Of a stretch of DNA of 64,000 nt, positions 1 through 8,126 are shown one piece after another. The notes under the pieces were generated by a model. That model made no database searches and was not told where the DNA came from. It saw only the letters and a list, made by a program, of their open reading frames with translations. Both the position numbers and the translations under genes were made by a program. The DNA comes from Rahnella sp. AA (GTDB taxonomy: Bacteria > Pseudomonadota > Gammaproteobacteria > Enterobacterales > Enterobacteriaceae), in contig NZ_PITQ01000002.1 in assembly GCF_002834385.1 (NCBI RefSeq), positions 1-64,000 of the forward strand. The letters are read 5' to 3'. Each line of letters starts with the position of its first letter. The stretch's first letter is position 1.

Positions 1-2
1 AT

Positions 3-119
3 TACATCACAGGATATTACAGCCAGCTCAGACCTCATCAATATAATGGTGGTTTGACGCCGAATGAATCAGAACGATTGTTCTGGAAAAACTCTAAAGC
101 TGTGGCCAGTTTTTGTTGA
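3..119 (+). mobile_element. C-terminal end of an IS3-family transposase (OrfB), cut by the window edge
   Basis: Reading frame 3 is open from the window edge to a TGA at 117-119. The 38 residues include YYSQLRPHQYNGGLTPNESE followed by an FWKNSKAVASFC-type tail, which is characteristic of the C-terminus of IS3-family integrase/OrfB proteins (the RPHQYNGGLTP stretch lies just after the catalytic Glu). The rest of the gene lies upstream of the window, so it cannot be said whether the element is intact. The right inverted repeat should lie near 105-125 but was not defined. Its position beside toxin/immunity fragments suggests this end of the window is a variable locus. Confidence 0.75.
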
Positions 120-122
120 CCA

Positions 123-563
123 CTACACCTGCTCCTCTTTATTTAACAAAGGATAAAGTTGGCCACGTCCGCCCTTGGCCCAAAGCAGTCCACAACAACT
201 AGTCTTGGCTACCAAGGACGATATTTCGTCATATGTTGCGTATGGTTTTTCATTCTCGGGTGACCAATAGCCACCACTGCCATGATATGTTTCAGCTCCT
301 AATACAAACTGAGTGCCGCAATGCTTACATACAAAATGATAATCAACGAGGAGCAGGTCAGCGAGGCCCGCAAGCGACGGCACGGCGCTCTGTGGCACAC
401 CTGCCAGACCGGGGTTTGACTTTGCATGAACACACATAACTGGGGCGGGTGGCGTAAACGGGCGAGACGAGAAGGAGCCTGCGACTGTGACCCGGCGCAG
501 CCTGATGCAGCCGGATGGGCATAAAGCCTTTCTGCTGTGGCCGCAGGCCGAATCCCCTATCAT
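123..563 (-). CDS. hypothetical protein, possible immunity protein with a non-native N-terminus
   Basis: The frame encodes 146 residues, but two parts look different. Residues from about 73 to 146 (coding 123-345) read like a real small cytoplasmic protein with a CKHCG zinc-ribbon-like pair near residues 79-83 and a later CC pair. Residues 1-70 are low-complexity Cys/Arg/Pro-rich sequence from a GC-rich stretch (about 350-560) and may be a fusion or simply non-coding DNA. No good ribosome-binding site was found for an internal start. It follows a MafI-like immunity gene on the same strand (4-nt overlap of the open frames), so an additional or orphan immunity gene is a reasonable inference. 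The family is not recognised. Confidence 0.35.
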   Translation of the reverse strand: MIGDSACGHSRKALCPSGCIRLRRVTVAGSFSSRPFTPPAPVMCVHAKSNPGLAGVPQSAVPSLAGLADLLLVDYHFVCKHCGTQFVLGAETYHGSGGYWSPENEKPYATYDEISSLVAKTSCCGLLWAKGGRGQLYPLLNKEEQV

Positions 564-820
564 GTAATTAATGCTTTTAAATGTCTTAAACTAATATCAT
601 CAGCATCTATTTTAAGCCCATTACAAATAAATATAGCTAAATCATATTCTGCCTTGTTTATCGGTACCTCATATTCACTTAGATGATCACAAACTGTTTC
701 GAAGGCTAATCCCCTCTCACCATGATCTACATAATTAATTGCATCCTGAAGTAATTCATTATCTAGGCGATTCTTAAAAAGACTGCCAAAATATTTTATT
801 TTTTCATCTAATTCAGTCAT
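560..820 (-). CDS. MafI-like immunity protein (86 aa)
   Basis: This small acidic protein (MTELDEKIKYFG start) has an LDNELLQDAINYVDHGERGLAFETVCDHL-type helical core split here as LLQDAINYVDHGERG and AFETVCDHLSEYEV. That pattern is typical of MafI-family immunity proteins, which protect against MafB-type EndoU toxins. The ATG at 820 directly abuts the stop of the toxin fragment (821-823), the arrangement expected of a toxin-immunity pair. Base composition is AT-rich compared with the flanking core genes, consistent with horizontal transfer. The family call is from memory of sequence pattern; the pairing is seen directly. Confidence 0.6.
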   Translation of the reverse strand: MTELDEKIKYFGSLFKNRLDNELLQDAINYVDHGERGLAFETVCDHLSEYEVPINKAEYDLAIFICNGLKIDADDISLRHLKALIT

Positions 821-1069
821 TTAATTACCTTGTATTTTTTTAAAGCTACTTGGCACTGGCGCATTATCAGGAGAAGCTGTAACAACCTTTCCTGTGGCTG
901 GTTGATAAACAACCCTTACTCTCCTTACTCTCACTCCGTCTCTTACTTCATAAGAAACCCAGTTAGCAGGATTACCTTTGCTAGTATAAGTGCCTCCAGT
1001 ACCAGTTTGAGCATTCCATTGAGTATTTGGTGATGTGGCAACGTCCGTTTCTGGCACACAGCAGACCAT
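821..1069 (-). pseudogene. C-terminal fragment of a polymorphic toxin (EndoU-like)
   Basis: The last about 65 codons encode TQWNAQTGTGGTYTSKG, then NPANWVSYEVRDGVRVR and VVYQPATGKVVTASPDNAP, ending just before the MafI-like gene. This resembles the final beta-rich segment of EndoU-type nuclease domains found at the ends of CdiA/MafB toxins. The frame opens only at 1069, and upstream sequence (1070-1167) does not continue a recognisable delivery or pretoxin region in any frame, so the conserved catalytic His/His/Lys part is missing. It is best read as a displaced 3' toxin remnant left beside its immunity gene. EndoU assignment is moderate: it rests on pattern memory plus the MafI-like neighbour. 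Confidence 0.45.
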
Positions 1070-1167
1070 CGGACTGAACTGAAGGTCTGCTCTGAGCGAA
1101 GAGCAGACTGCGCTCGTAATAACGAAACGCTCTCAAACGGAACCAGGTTTGTTTGACCCATCCATAT

Positions 1168-2184
1168 TCAGAAGTTTGTGAGCACAATTTTGCCCTGAAT
1201 ACTTCCTGATGAAACGCGCTTATGCGCAGCTGCGGCCATTGCCAGCGGGTAGGTACTATCAATGACGACCCGGATAATTCCCTTCTCCAAAAGGCGACCC
1301 GCTTCTGATAGTTGCATACCACTGGATCGTACCTGTGTTGTTGAAACAGTAATTCCTTTTTCGCCGGCCTCATCCTGCCCGGAAAACCCCAAAGGATTCA
1401 CAAGAAACAGTGCTCCGCCTTGTTTGATCGTGCTCAGAAAGCGCTCCATGTTCGCACCTCCACCAGCGTCAATGACGAGATCGACATTTTTAACTACGGT
1501 CTCGACGGCTATTTTGGAGTAGTCGATGAACTCATCTGCGCCCAGGCCGCGTAAAAACACCTCATGGCGGGAAGAAGCTACGGCAATCACTCGTGCACCT
1601 TTCCACCTGGCAATCTGAACCGCAAAGTGCCCCACACCTCCCCCGGCACCATTGACCAGCACTGTCCGGCCTTCCAGTGGCACTGGCTTATGCGGGAATG
1701 GCTGGAATGGATTGGGTGCGTTATGCCCCAGTTCGACCAGGAACTGCCAGGCCGTGAGCAGTGACATCGGAGCACCCGCAGCCAGGGCATGTTCGATTCC
1801 CTGAGGTTTTAATGCCAGCTCAGACGCCGGAACACTCACATAATCGGCATAGGCACCGCTGCCTCTCATTACCTCTTCTGGAAAACGCACCATTGAATAA
1901 ACTTCATCTCCAATGCTGAATTCGGAGACATTTTTGCCGACTGCTGCAACGACACCTGATACATCAGTCCCCAGGATGAGTGGAAAGACCGGATTGGGCC
2001 ACCATTCAGGCGGAAGCGCCCGAAAACCTTCACGCAAATACCAGTCCGGCGGATTAAGACTGGCCGCATACACACGCACAAGTACTTCGTCATCTCCCGC
2101 AACTGGCCTGAGAACATCTTCATACTGCAGCATTTCCGGGCCACCAAACTCATGCAGTTGTACTGCTTTCATCATTTCAGCCAT
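1168..2184 (-). CDS. zinc-independent medium-chain NAD(P)-dependent quinone oxidoreductase
   Basis: The 338-residue protein has the MDR layout: an N-terminal GroES-like domain ([26 protein letters not shown] near residue 92) and a Rossmann domain with [17 protein letters not shown] near residues 177-193, followed by [20 protein letters not shown]. The Cys/His zinc ligands of alcohol dehydrogenases are absent, so it belongs with the QOR/zeta-crystallin-type NAD(P)H:quinone or enone reductases. The ATG at 2184 has a GGAG about 10 nt upstream, preferred over the internal Met codons at 2175 and 2172. It is divergent from a LysR regulator starting at 2275, which probably controls it. The true substrate is unknown. 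Confidence 0.85.
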   Translation of the reverse strand: MAEMMKAVQLHEFGGPEMLQYEDVLRPVAGDDEVLVRVYAASLNPPDWYLREGFRALPPEWWPNPVFPLILGTDVSGVVAAVGKNVSEFSIGDEVYSMVRFPEEVMRGSGAYADYVSVPASELALKPQGIEHALAAGAPMSLLTAWQFLVELGHNAPNPFQPFPHKPVPLEGRTVLVNGAGGGVGHFAVQIARWKGARVIAVASSRHEVFLRGLGADEFIDYSKIAVETVVKNVDLVIDAGGGANMERFLSTIKQGGALFLVNPLGFSGQDEAGEKGITVSTTQVRSSGMQLSEAGRLLEKGIIRVVIDSTYPLAMAAAAHKRVSSGSIQGKIVLTNF

Positions 2185-2274
2185 TACAATCTCACTCCAA
2201 AGGGATTTCGTGGACAGATAATATGGCTAATATTCATGATTGATAATGGGGCTCCATTTCGCTTTAATGTTGCC

Positions 2275-3177
2275 ATGAAGGAACAAATAGGTTTTGAAAG
2301 ACTCACGGGTCTTATTGCATTCGCGCGCGCGGGAGCTCTCGGTAGCTATACCGCCGCTGCCCGCTCGCTGTCAGTTTCGCCTTCAGCGATCAGTAAAAGT
2401 ATCCAGCGCCTGGAGCAGCGTCTTGGCGTCACTTTATTCACCCGAACCACACGCTCACTGGTTTTGACTGCTGAAGGCCGTGAACTGCACGAACGAGCTC
2501 TGCGGTTACTGCGCGATGCGGATGAGCTTGAGCAGGTAGCAATGCGTTCGCGTGCAGAGCTCGCGGGGACATTACGCATTGCCGCATCGTTTCCGATCGC
2601 CCTGCATATGATCGCCCCTGTTCTCCCACAGTTTTGCGCACTTTACCCAAAAGTGACGATTGATTTACGGTTGAGCGATCATGTGATAAATCTCGTTGAT
2701 GAGAGTATTGATATCGCCATCCGTCTCGGCGATCTTGCGGATTCAAATCTCCTGTCGCGTCGCCTTTCGCCCTATCAGATGGGCTGTTATGCTTCGCCTG
2801 AATATTTGGCCAAGTCCCCTGCGCCAAAACATCCGAATGACCTTACAGGGCATAAAACGGTCAATCTGCGTTACCAAAATACAGGGCAGATTTTTCGCTG
2901 GCCGTTCAGGGTTGGTGAACGGGAAATCGAAATTGTGCCTTCATCTGCTGTCATCGTCGATGCGAGCGAAGCCGTTATCGCGGCCGTTGTAGCCGGTGCC
3001 GGAATAGGAATGGCAACGAGTTTTATGGCGTCTTCTTTGGTAGAGAGCCATAAGTTAATTCCCGTATTAACGGATTTTTCTGTAGAACGGCATAATATTT
3101 CAGCCGTCTGGCATGAGAGTCGTCGTTCAAACCCTGCTGTACGTGCGTTTATAGCGCTAATGCTTGAACAGTTCTAA
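2275..3177 (+). CDS. LysR-family transcriptional regulator
   Basis: The 300-residue product has the standard LysR architecture: an N-terminal winged HTH ([20 protein letters not shown], then [18 protein letters not shown] and [15 protein letters not shown]) and a C-terminal periplasmic-binding-like effector domain ([20 protein letters not shown]). The open frame extends upstream to 2152, but the Met at 2275 gives the normal family length and starts just before the HTH. It is divergent from the quinone oxidoreductase, with a 90-bp intergenic region, the usual arrangement for a LysR regulator and its target. The C-terminal pattern resembles the CrgA/AaeR-like group of LysR proteins acting on oxidoreductases. 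The inducer is not known. Confidence 0.9.
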   Translation: MKEQIGFERLTGLIAFARAGALGSYTAAARSLSVSPSAISKSIQRLEQRLGVTLFTRTTRSLVLTAEGRELHERALRLLRDADELEQVAMRSRAELAGTLRIAASFPIALHMIAPVLPQFCALYPKVTIDLRLSDHVINLVDESIDIAIRLGDLADSNLLSRRLSPYQMGCYASPEYLAKSPAPKHPNDLTGHKTVNLRYQNTGQIFRWPFRVGEREIEIVPSSAVIVDASEAVIAAVVAGAGIGMATSFMASSLVESHKLIPVLTDFSVERHNISAVWHESRRSNPAVRAFIALMLEQF

Positions 3178-3247
3178 ATACTCCCCTACCCGAGCCAATA
3201 CCCATAGTCAGGCTCGCTCTTGTAACCGGCAGAAAGGCATGATATGA

Positions 3248-3406
3248 ATCCTCAACACTCTCTTTGAACTGCTCTGTAACTTGCCTATAAATCAGACTCA
3301 CGCAGCTATTTGTACGATAAAGCGGCTCATAGCTAATAGTCAGAGTATCGAAGCAAAGAATGTTTGGGATAAATGGTTAACAGAAAAAATCGATGAAAAA
3401 CATTGA
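3248..3406 (+). pseudogene. possible toxin C-terminal remnant overlapping the Imm63-like gene
   Basis: A frame with no ATG near its start is open from 3248 to a TGA at 3404-3406. Its last residues read IEAKNVWDKWLTEKIDEKH, which looks like real amphipathic protein rather than random translation. The stop lies 14 nt inside the following immunity-like gene (ATG at 3393), as is common for polymorphic toxin genes translationally coupled to their immunity genes. Upstream residues are less convincing. It is inferred to be the residual 3' end of a lost effector gene. Confidence 0.25.
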
Positions 3407-3806
3407 AGTGCTGCGAGCAGAACTTCTCGCAATCGGTGAGCGAATTGGAGGAGGAATAAGACCTAATCATTACTTCATCATCCCTGACAGACCTGATGGT
3501 GTGGCGACTCCATATCTGGAAATTCATGGCAAAGAATATCATTTCATTATCAATGAAAGAGGTACCGAAATAGAACGTAAAATCACCTTCAGTGATGATG
3601 AGATCCTTTATTGGTTTGTCGAGTGTGGTGTGGTTGGTTTGGCTTCCAAGTATGCGGCATTAAAAAGCACACCTGAAAAGGAATTCAGGGATATTTATTT
3701 CCGAAAACAATATAGTTTAATGCTCTCAATCAAAGCTGAATGGGCTACAAGGAAGCGTAAAGAATTCACAGAAATCCTTAGAGATCAAATTCACAAAGAA
3801 AATTAA
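3393..3806 (+). CDS. Imm63-like immunity protein
   Basis: The 137-residue cytoplasmic protein carries TPYLEIHGKEYHFIINERG, then a DDEILYWFVECGV segment and a C-terminal helix region with FRDIYFRKQYSLMLSI and EWATRKRKEF. This order (beta-rich centre with YHFIINERG, LLYW-type helix, then R..F..Q..LM..I...W) matches what I recall of Immunity protein 63. The gene is AT-rich, has only a weak ribosome-binding site, and its start overlaps a frame that may be the end of a toxin gene. No complete toxin gene is nearby, so it is an orphan immunity gene, possibly defending against kin toxins. Confidence 0.6.
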   Translation: MKNIEVLRAELLAIGERIGGGIRPNHYFIIPDRPDGVATPYLEIHGKEYHFIINERGTEIERKITFSDDEILYWFVECGVVGLASKYAALKSTPEKEFRDIYFRKQYSLMLSIKAEWATRKRKEFTEILRDQIHKEN

Positions 3807-4017
3807 TTTTCACGAGTCATCAATACCAACGTACTGTTCTGCCTATGGCTACATAGCCCACCTCAACACATGCACCATCCGCCCATGACACTAAGCGGAC
3901 AAGCTCATAGTCCTGAATATCCGCGCGAGGAGCGGGTATTTAACCACTATCACTTATTTGCACAGAAAAAATGATATCACTACCAGAGTCATTATGAATC
4001 ATTTCAGGCGATTTTAT

Positions 4018-4593
4018 TCACCTGTAGATAAATTCATATTTCACAATATACGTTCCGATTTTATTAACACGAGCCGTTACCCATACTCCTGTCATCCCTT
4101 GTTTGTGGTGGGCGTAAAGATAATCTTTATTTGTACAGAGCTGAATCCATCTGGAGGTGTTTTGATCTTTTAGCCAGATACCTGCCTCACAATGGCCATA
4201 CTTGCCTCTTGACGGCCCAGGGAAGACAACTTCATATTCAGACTCATAGCCAATCACTTTGTCAGGAAAAAGATAAACATAGACATCATAACAGTTTAGG
4301 ATCAGCACAAATCCCAGACAAAAACCGCCGGAGAAAGCGTTAAAAAGATATTTTAATGTCTTGTTGAAAGTGCGCAGATAACAAGCACGCACAAAACTAA
4401 TGCAGCCAATAAACGCGCCAAATGAAATATACGTTATCCATTCAGGTACCGATTTTTGTAAAATCGTGTTTTTAGAAATACCTGATGCCCACAACATATA
4501 CCAGAACCAGCAGCCCATTAAAATGCATATCACAGCGATAACGAACCATTTCCTGCATTTATTTTCGAAATAAATGTCATTACTCACTATCAT
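4018..4593 (-). CDS. hypothetical inner-membrane protein (191 aa)
   Basis: Three hydrophobic segments are visible at about residues 16-36 (FVIAVICILMGCWFWYML), 50-70 (ITYISFGAFIGCISFVRACY) and 86-112 (NAFSGGFCLGFVLILNCYDV). A soluble C-terminal region follows, with GPSRGKYGHCEAGIWLKDQ, a second Cys and a TGVWVTARVNKIGTYIVKYEF-like end. The ATG at 4593 (TATCATATTCCC on the top strand) gives MIVSNDIYFENK. The family is not recognised. It is AT-rich and lies beside an orphan immunity gene, so it could be another accessory or immunity gene, but nothing in the sequence proves this. Confidence 0.55.
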   Translation of the reverse strand: MIVSNDIYFENKCRKWFVIAVICILMGCWFWYMLWASGISKNTILQKSVPEWITYISFGAFIGCISFVRACYLRTFNKTLKYLFNAFSGGFCLGFVLILNCYDVYVYLFPDKVIGYESEYEVVFPGPSRGKYGHCEAGIWLKDQNTSRWIQLCTNKDYLYAHHKQGMTGVWVTARVNKIGTYIVKYEFIYR

Positions 4594-5045
4594 ATTCCCT
4601 TATGTATCAATATTAACTTTAGTGAAATCTTTCATGTTGAGCAGGTGCAGAACAGTGGGTGACTACCTGGTCGTGGCGAACCGGTATATTAACTCATCTT
4701 CTAACGCCTGAAGCAAATGTAGCACAGTATACCGGCCCGGTTACAGATAGAAAATGGCAGAGAATTTATCTCTAAGTCGTTGGGAAAACTGACAGTTGAA
4801 GGACTGCGCGTTAAAATTATACAATGCCGAGCAGGGTTTTAATAAAACATTAAACCGTTTTTTACAACGGTTGCAGAATCAAAACCCCACAATAAAAAAA
4901 ATTGATCTCGATCATCATGATTGGCCCGGTTAGAGCGCAAGTTAAATTTTTGCGGCTATTGTGGATATATATCAGTGATAACCACGCACATATATAGTAA
5001 CCCAGTATTATTAATTCATATTAAAGGAGGAAGACGTTTTTGTGT
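4594..5045. other. AT-rich intergenic region with DMT-gene promoter
   Basis: No convincing gene is seen in this 450-bp gap. It contains an FNR-like inverted repeat (4902-4915) and, at its end, a strong AGGAGG ribosome-binding site at 5025-5030 serving the DMT transporter. Confidence 0.4.
4902..4915 (+). promoter_or_regulatory. putative FNR/CRP-like site
   Basis: TTGATCTCGATCAT matches the FNR consensus TTGAT-N4-ATCAA at nine of ten defined positions. It lies about 130 bp upstream of the DMT transporter start. Prediction only. Confidence 0.3.
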
Positions 5046-5957
5046 ATGAATAAGAAAAATTTATTAATATCTCTACTGGCGATAATATGGGGAGTAAATT
5101 TCCCCATCAGCAAGTATGTATTGATGGACTTTACGCCTTACGAAGTCAGGTTTATCTCTGGTCTTTTGGGAATGGTACTTACTTTGCTTTTTCTTTTTAA
5201 GTTCAGATCAGAGTTTAATCGTATCAGGTCACTTTTATTAGGGTGTGTGATCAGTTTTCCAGTTATGGCGATGGTTCCGGCGCTGAATGTACTTTCCCTT
5301 AACCATATAAATAGTTCTACAGCATTAGTGATTATTTATATAATGCCAGCAATAACCTCTGTAATTTTATTTATTATTAACCGGGACTGGCATCACCCTG
5401 CCCTGCTCTTACCTGCTTTTTTTGCAGCCTTAGCTGTTTTCTCGCTTAATGACTTTAACATTAAGTTCGGTACCGGAGAGATAATTATTATTATTAGCGC
5501 AATTATCTGGAGTATTGGGAATATCTTAATAGGGAAATTTAAACAACATTCAGCAGGTATTTTTCCATTCATGACACAAATGTTCTTTGGTTCTATGATT
5601 ACTATGGTTTTTTTTGATTACTTCATTGACCATCAGCGACTCATGATGAAATTGGAAAGTGCTGGCATGCTTAGAATTTCTGCATTGCTATTTGTCTGCG
5701 GGATAGCAAGTTGTCTGGCTTTTCTTTTCTGGAATAACCTTATTACTCATTACGGAGCTGAATCCGCGAGTTATTCAGTGCTCATATCTCCGGTCGTAGG
5801 TGTATTTATCGGGGTGTTCATATCGGGTGATGCTTTCTCTTTTAATGTTATCACCGCATTAATTTTTATTATTATTAGTATTTATGCACAACAAAAAATT
5901 TCACGACGAATAAACCGTGAACCTGCAAATAAGAGACTATTAAACAACCAGAGGTAA
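5046..5957 (+). CDS. DMT-superfamily (EamA) transporter
   Basis: The roughly 303-residue, very hydrophobic protein starts NKKNLLISLLAIIWGVNFPI, the typical first helix of EamA/RhaT-like exporters, and contains two EamA repeats of five helices each, with the second starting near residue 128 (GEIIIIISAIIWSIGNILIG). The C-terminus is basic and cytoplasmic. The start is uncertain: the ATG at 5046 lies 15 nt after AGGAGG, while an in-frame TTG at 5040 lies at the ideal 9 nt. The next gene starts 1 nt after the stop (5959), so the two are co-transcribed. Substrates of this family range from amino acids to metabolites; none can be assigned here. Confidence 0.85.
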   Translation: MNKKNLLISLLAIIWGVNFPISKYVLMDFTPYEVRFISGLLGMVLTLLFLFKFRSEFNRIRSLLLGCVISFPVMAMVPALNVLSLNHINSSTALVIIYIMPAITSVILFIINRDWHHPALLLPAFFAALAVFSLNDFNIKFGTGEIIIIISAIIWSIGNILIGKFKQHSAGIFPFMTQMFFGSMITMVFFDYFIDHQRLMMKLESAGMLRISALLFVCGIASCLAFLFWNNLITHYGAESASYSVLISPVVGVFIGVFISGDAFSFNVITALIFIIISIYAQQKISRRINREPANKRLLNNQR

Positions 5958-5958
5958 T

Positions 5959-6315
5959 ATGTCGATAATAGATTTGATAGACAAACAGTTGGATGCTTAC
6001 ACCAAAAAAGATATTGAAGGACTGGTTTCTTTCTACCATGAGGATATAAAATTCATAAAAATCGATGATTGGACAGTGGTTCTTAACGGTAAGGCGGAAG
6101 TGATAAAGAATCATCAGGAAAAAATATTCTCCCATCAGGATTTAGACGTTAAGATAATATCCAGAATTGTGTTAGATGATTTACTCATTGACCTGGAAAA
6201 TGTCTCTGGCCTGAATACGCCATTTTCAATAACAATATACAAAGTCCGTGATGATAAAATTTATGAAATATGGTGTAAAAATGGAATCGATGCTCATCAT
6301 ATCTCCAACTCATAA
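5959..6315 (+). CDS. NTF2/SnoaL-like protein (118 aa)
   Basis: The protein opens with IIDLIDKQLDAYTKKDIEGLVSFYHEDIKF, split here as LIDKQLDAYTKKDIEGLVSF and YHEDIKF. This is the alpha-helical entry and first strand of the NTF2-like cone fold (polyketide cyclase/SnoaL or ketosteroid isomerase type). Its length (118 aa) fits a single domain. It follows the DMT transporter with a 1-nt gap, so the pair probably forms an operon; enzymes of this fold often act on small hydrophobic metabolites, which would suit a neighbouring exporter. No catalytic Asp/Tyr set could be assigned, so binding rather than catalysis is also possible. Confidence 0.7.
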   Translation: MSIIDLIDKQLDAYTKKDIEGLVSFYHEDIKFIKIDDWTVVLNGKAEVIKNHQEKIFSHQDLDVKIISRIVLDDLLIDLENVSGLNTPFSITIYKVRDDKIYEIWCKNGIDAHHISNS

Positions 6316-6478
6316 CCATACACTATTATCTAATTACACGGGTGTTTGAGGCAATCTAACTACCGCCCCTGTTTACCCATGACGTCCCGCTGTGGCCTTT
6401 CTTATAAAAAGAATCCGCTGTACGAAATCATGTCGATTCAGATATGTTAGTTATGATATTTACAGACGGGACTTAATC

Positions 6479-6706
6479 ATGGACGGCCAGATACTTCTCA
6501 AGATTTTTTCCGCATTAGCCGCAATTGTTTCGGTTTGGCTGGATTTCAGGCCAAAAGAAAAAAGATATAACGCCGATCCGTCGATAGCCTCGGCTGACGC
6601 CAGTGAACGTCATGCCTGGCGCTATTGCAGATGGGGTTTCCGGATTGTGCAGATCATAATAGGGGTCTGTCTCCTGTGGATGGTAATCAAATTTATACTG
6701 ACATAA
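6479..6706 (+). CDS. small membrane protein (75 aa)
   Basis: The frame is open from 6392, but the ATG at 6479 gives MDGQILLKIFSALAAIVSVW, a natural start in a hydrophobic helix. A charged middle (RPKEKRYNADPSIASADASE) and a second helix near residues 52-74 (GFRIVQIIIGVCLLWMVIKF) follow, giving a two-helix inner-membrane hairpin. No family is recognised. It stands alone between the DMT/NTF2 pair and the pseudouridine synthase gene. Confidence 0.5.
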   Translation: MDGQILLKIFSALAAIVSVWLDFRPKEKRYNADPSIASADASERHAWRYCRWGFRIVQIIIGVCLLWMVIKFILT

Positions 6707-6789
6707 TGGAGCCTCTGGCAGAGTTGAAATAATAGTCTGCCAGCGGGAAATTCGGTATTATCCGCTCCCACTCCCTATCCGGCAGCCTG

Positions 6790-7488
6790 ATGTCTACGAT
6801 CACCGATACCTTTATTGCCCCGCCATGCCATGACGAGATAGAGATCCTCAGTCAGGATGACCATCTGCTGATTATCAATAAACCCGCAGGGTTGCTCAGC
6901 CTTTCGGGTAAAAACCCGCAAAATCTGGATTCAGTGCATCACCGCCTGGTGAAGATATTCCCCGGCTGTACGCTGGTCCACCGCCTTGACTTCGGGACTT
7001 CCGGGCTGATGGTGATTGCCCGCAATAAGGCGATAAATGCCGCGCTTTGTCAGCAGTTCAGCCAGCGCACGGTGACCAAAGTCTACAGCGCGCTGTTATG
7101 CGGGCATCTGGATCACGACGAAGGGATAATAGACGCAGCGATTGCAAAAGACCCCGCGCTGTTCCCGCTGATGTCGATTTGTGAAATCCACGGCAAACCC
7201 GCCCGCTCCGGCTATCGGGTCATTGAGCGCTTTTATCGGGAACGGGAAGATGGCGTGCCGCTGCCACTGACGCGGGTACAGCTCATCCCGGAAACCGGGC
7301 GCACGCATCAGCTTCGTATCCATTGCCAGCAGCTGGGTCACCCTATTTTGGGCTGCGACCTGTATGGCGGCCGTCTGTTGCCGGGTACCGGACAGATACC
7401 GCGACTGATGCTGCACGCCAGTGAGCTGGATTTTATCCATCCCATCAGCGGGGAACGGTTTAAAGCCCGCAATGCCAGCCCGTTCTGA
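6790..7488 (+). CDS. RluA-family pseudouridine synthase
   Basis: The 232-residue protein contains the RluA-family active-site motif VHRLDFGTSGLMV near residues 63-75 (catalytic Asp), the N-terminal LSQDDHLLIINKPAGLLS strand-helix, and the C-terminal RTHQLRIHCQQLGHPILGC and LMLHASEL blocks. There is no S4 domain, so it is built like E. coli RluA (219 aa), which modifies 23S rRNA U746 and tRNA U32. Sequence departures from RluA (HRLDFGTSG versus HRLDMATSG, as I recall it) suggest a paralogue with another RNA target. It appears to be a single gene; the spacing to neighbours is over 80 bp on both sides. Confidence 0.88.
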   Translation: MSTITDTFIAPPCHDEIEILSQDDHLLIINKPAGLLSLSGKNPQNLDSVHHRLVKIFPGCTLVHRLDFGTSGLMVIARNKAINAALCQQFSQRTVTKVYSALLCGHLDHDEGIIDAAIAKDPALFPLMSICEIHGKPARSGYRVIERFYREREDGVPLPLTRVQLIPETGRTHQLRIHCQQLGHPILGCDLYGGRLLPGTGQIPRLMLHASELDFIHPISGERFKARNASPF

Positions 7489-7598
7489 AAGCGGTGCAAC
7501 TTCCCGCTAAAGTTGCTCGGGAAAATGCCGATAACACTGCAAGGCCAGCTTCAGGCCACGAGCAGTTCCTTTTTCGTTGTATTGAACAGGAGAGCAAA

Positions 7599-7787
7599 AT
7601 GGATGTATCGCAAATTGCGTCACTGGCCACCGGTCTTAATAATCTGGATCTCAGCACTAAGGTGAATAACCTCATGCTAAAGAAAACGTTGGATAACCAG
7701 CAGTCTGCGGCAAGCAGCCTGATTGAGTCGATCCCTCAGTTGCCTGCTAACCCGGCGATCGGACGCAATATCAACACCACCGCCTGA
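7599..7787 (+). CDS. YjfB-like small protein (62 aa)
   Basis: The ATG at 7599 is preceded by AGGAG at about 7 nt and gives MDVSQIASLATGLNNLDLST, then VNNLMLKKTLDNQQSAASSL, ending NPAIGRNINTTA. This matches the short YjfB family (putative motility protein family), typified by a Bacillus protein and common as a single gene in enterobacteria: an N-terminal segment, a VxxxMLKKxLDxQ helix and a GxxxN/xxA C-terminus. Its function is unknown and no flagellar genes are near. A possible hairpin follows at 7840-7860. Confidence 0.65.
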   Translation: MDVSQIASLATGLNNLDLSTKVNNLMLKKTLDNQQSAASSLIESIPQLPANPAIGRNINTTA

Positions 7788-8126
7788 GTGGTCGTTTAGC
7801 AAAGCGTGACTCGTGGAATTCTTCGACGAGATAATATTCTGCTCCCTTCTCAGGGGAGCAAGTTAAGCCACGCTAACATCCTATGCCGCTGTGCAACGCA
7901 CGCCTTCTCTTCGTTTCTCCTCCGTCACCGGATAATTAACTGCGCATCCCCGTTCCCTGAGTTAAATTCCCCCTTTCGTGCAGGCTGCTTTGCAAAAGCG
8001 TTTTAACCTGGCGGCTGTCGCTGTAGTCTCTGTAGCGGCTTTTATTTTGCTGCTTAAGATGTCGGCATTTTTTACCTATTTTAATAACTAGAAATTTTAG
8101 AAATTTGAGGAACGGACAGAACAATT
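7788..8126. other. intergenic region between yjfB-like gene and shiA
   Basis: No gene is supported here. A hairpin with a 7-bp stem (TGCTCCC at 7840-7846 and GGGAGCA at 7854-7860) could end the YjfB-like transcript, although no T-run follows. The AT-rich stretch 8035-8110 presumably carries the shiA promoter. Confidence 0.35.

Noticed and set aside
7494..7598. Upstream 35-codon extension of the YjfB-like frame
   Set aside because: The ATG at 7599 has a good AGGAG and gives the normal family length; the extension has no family-like sequence.
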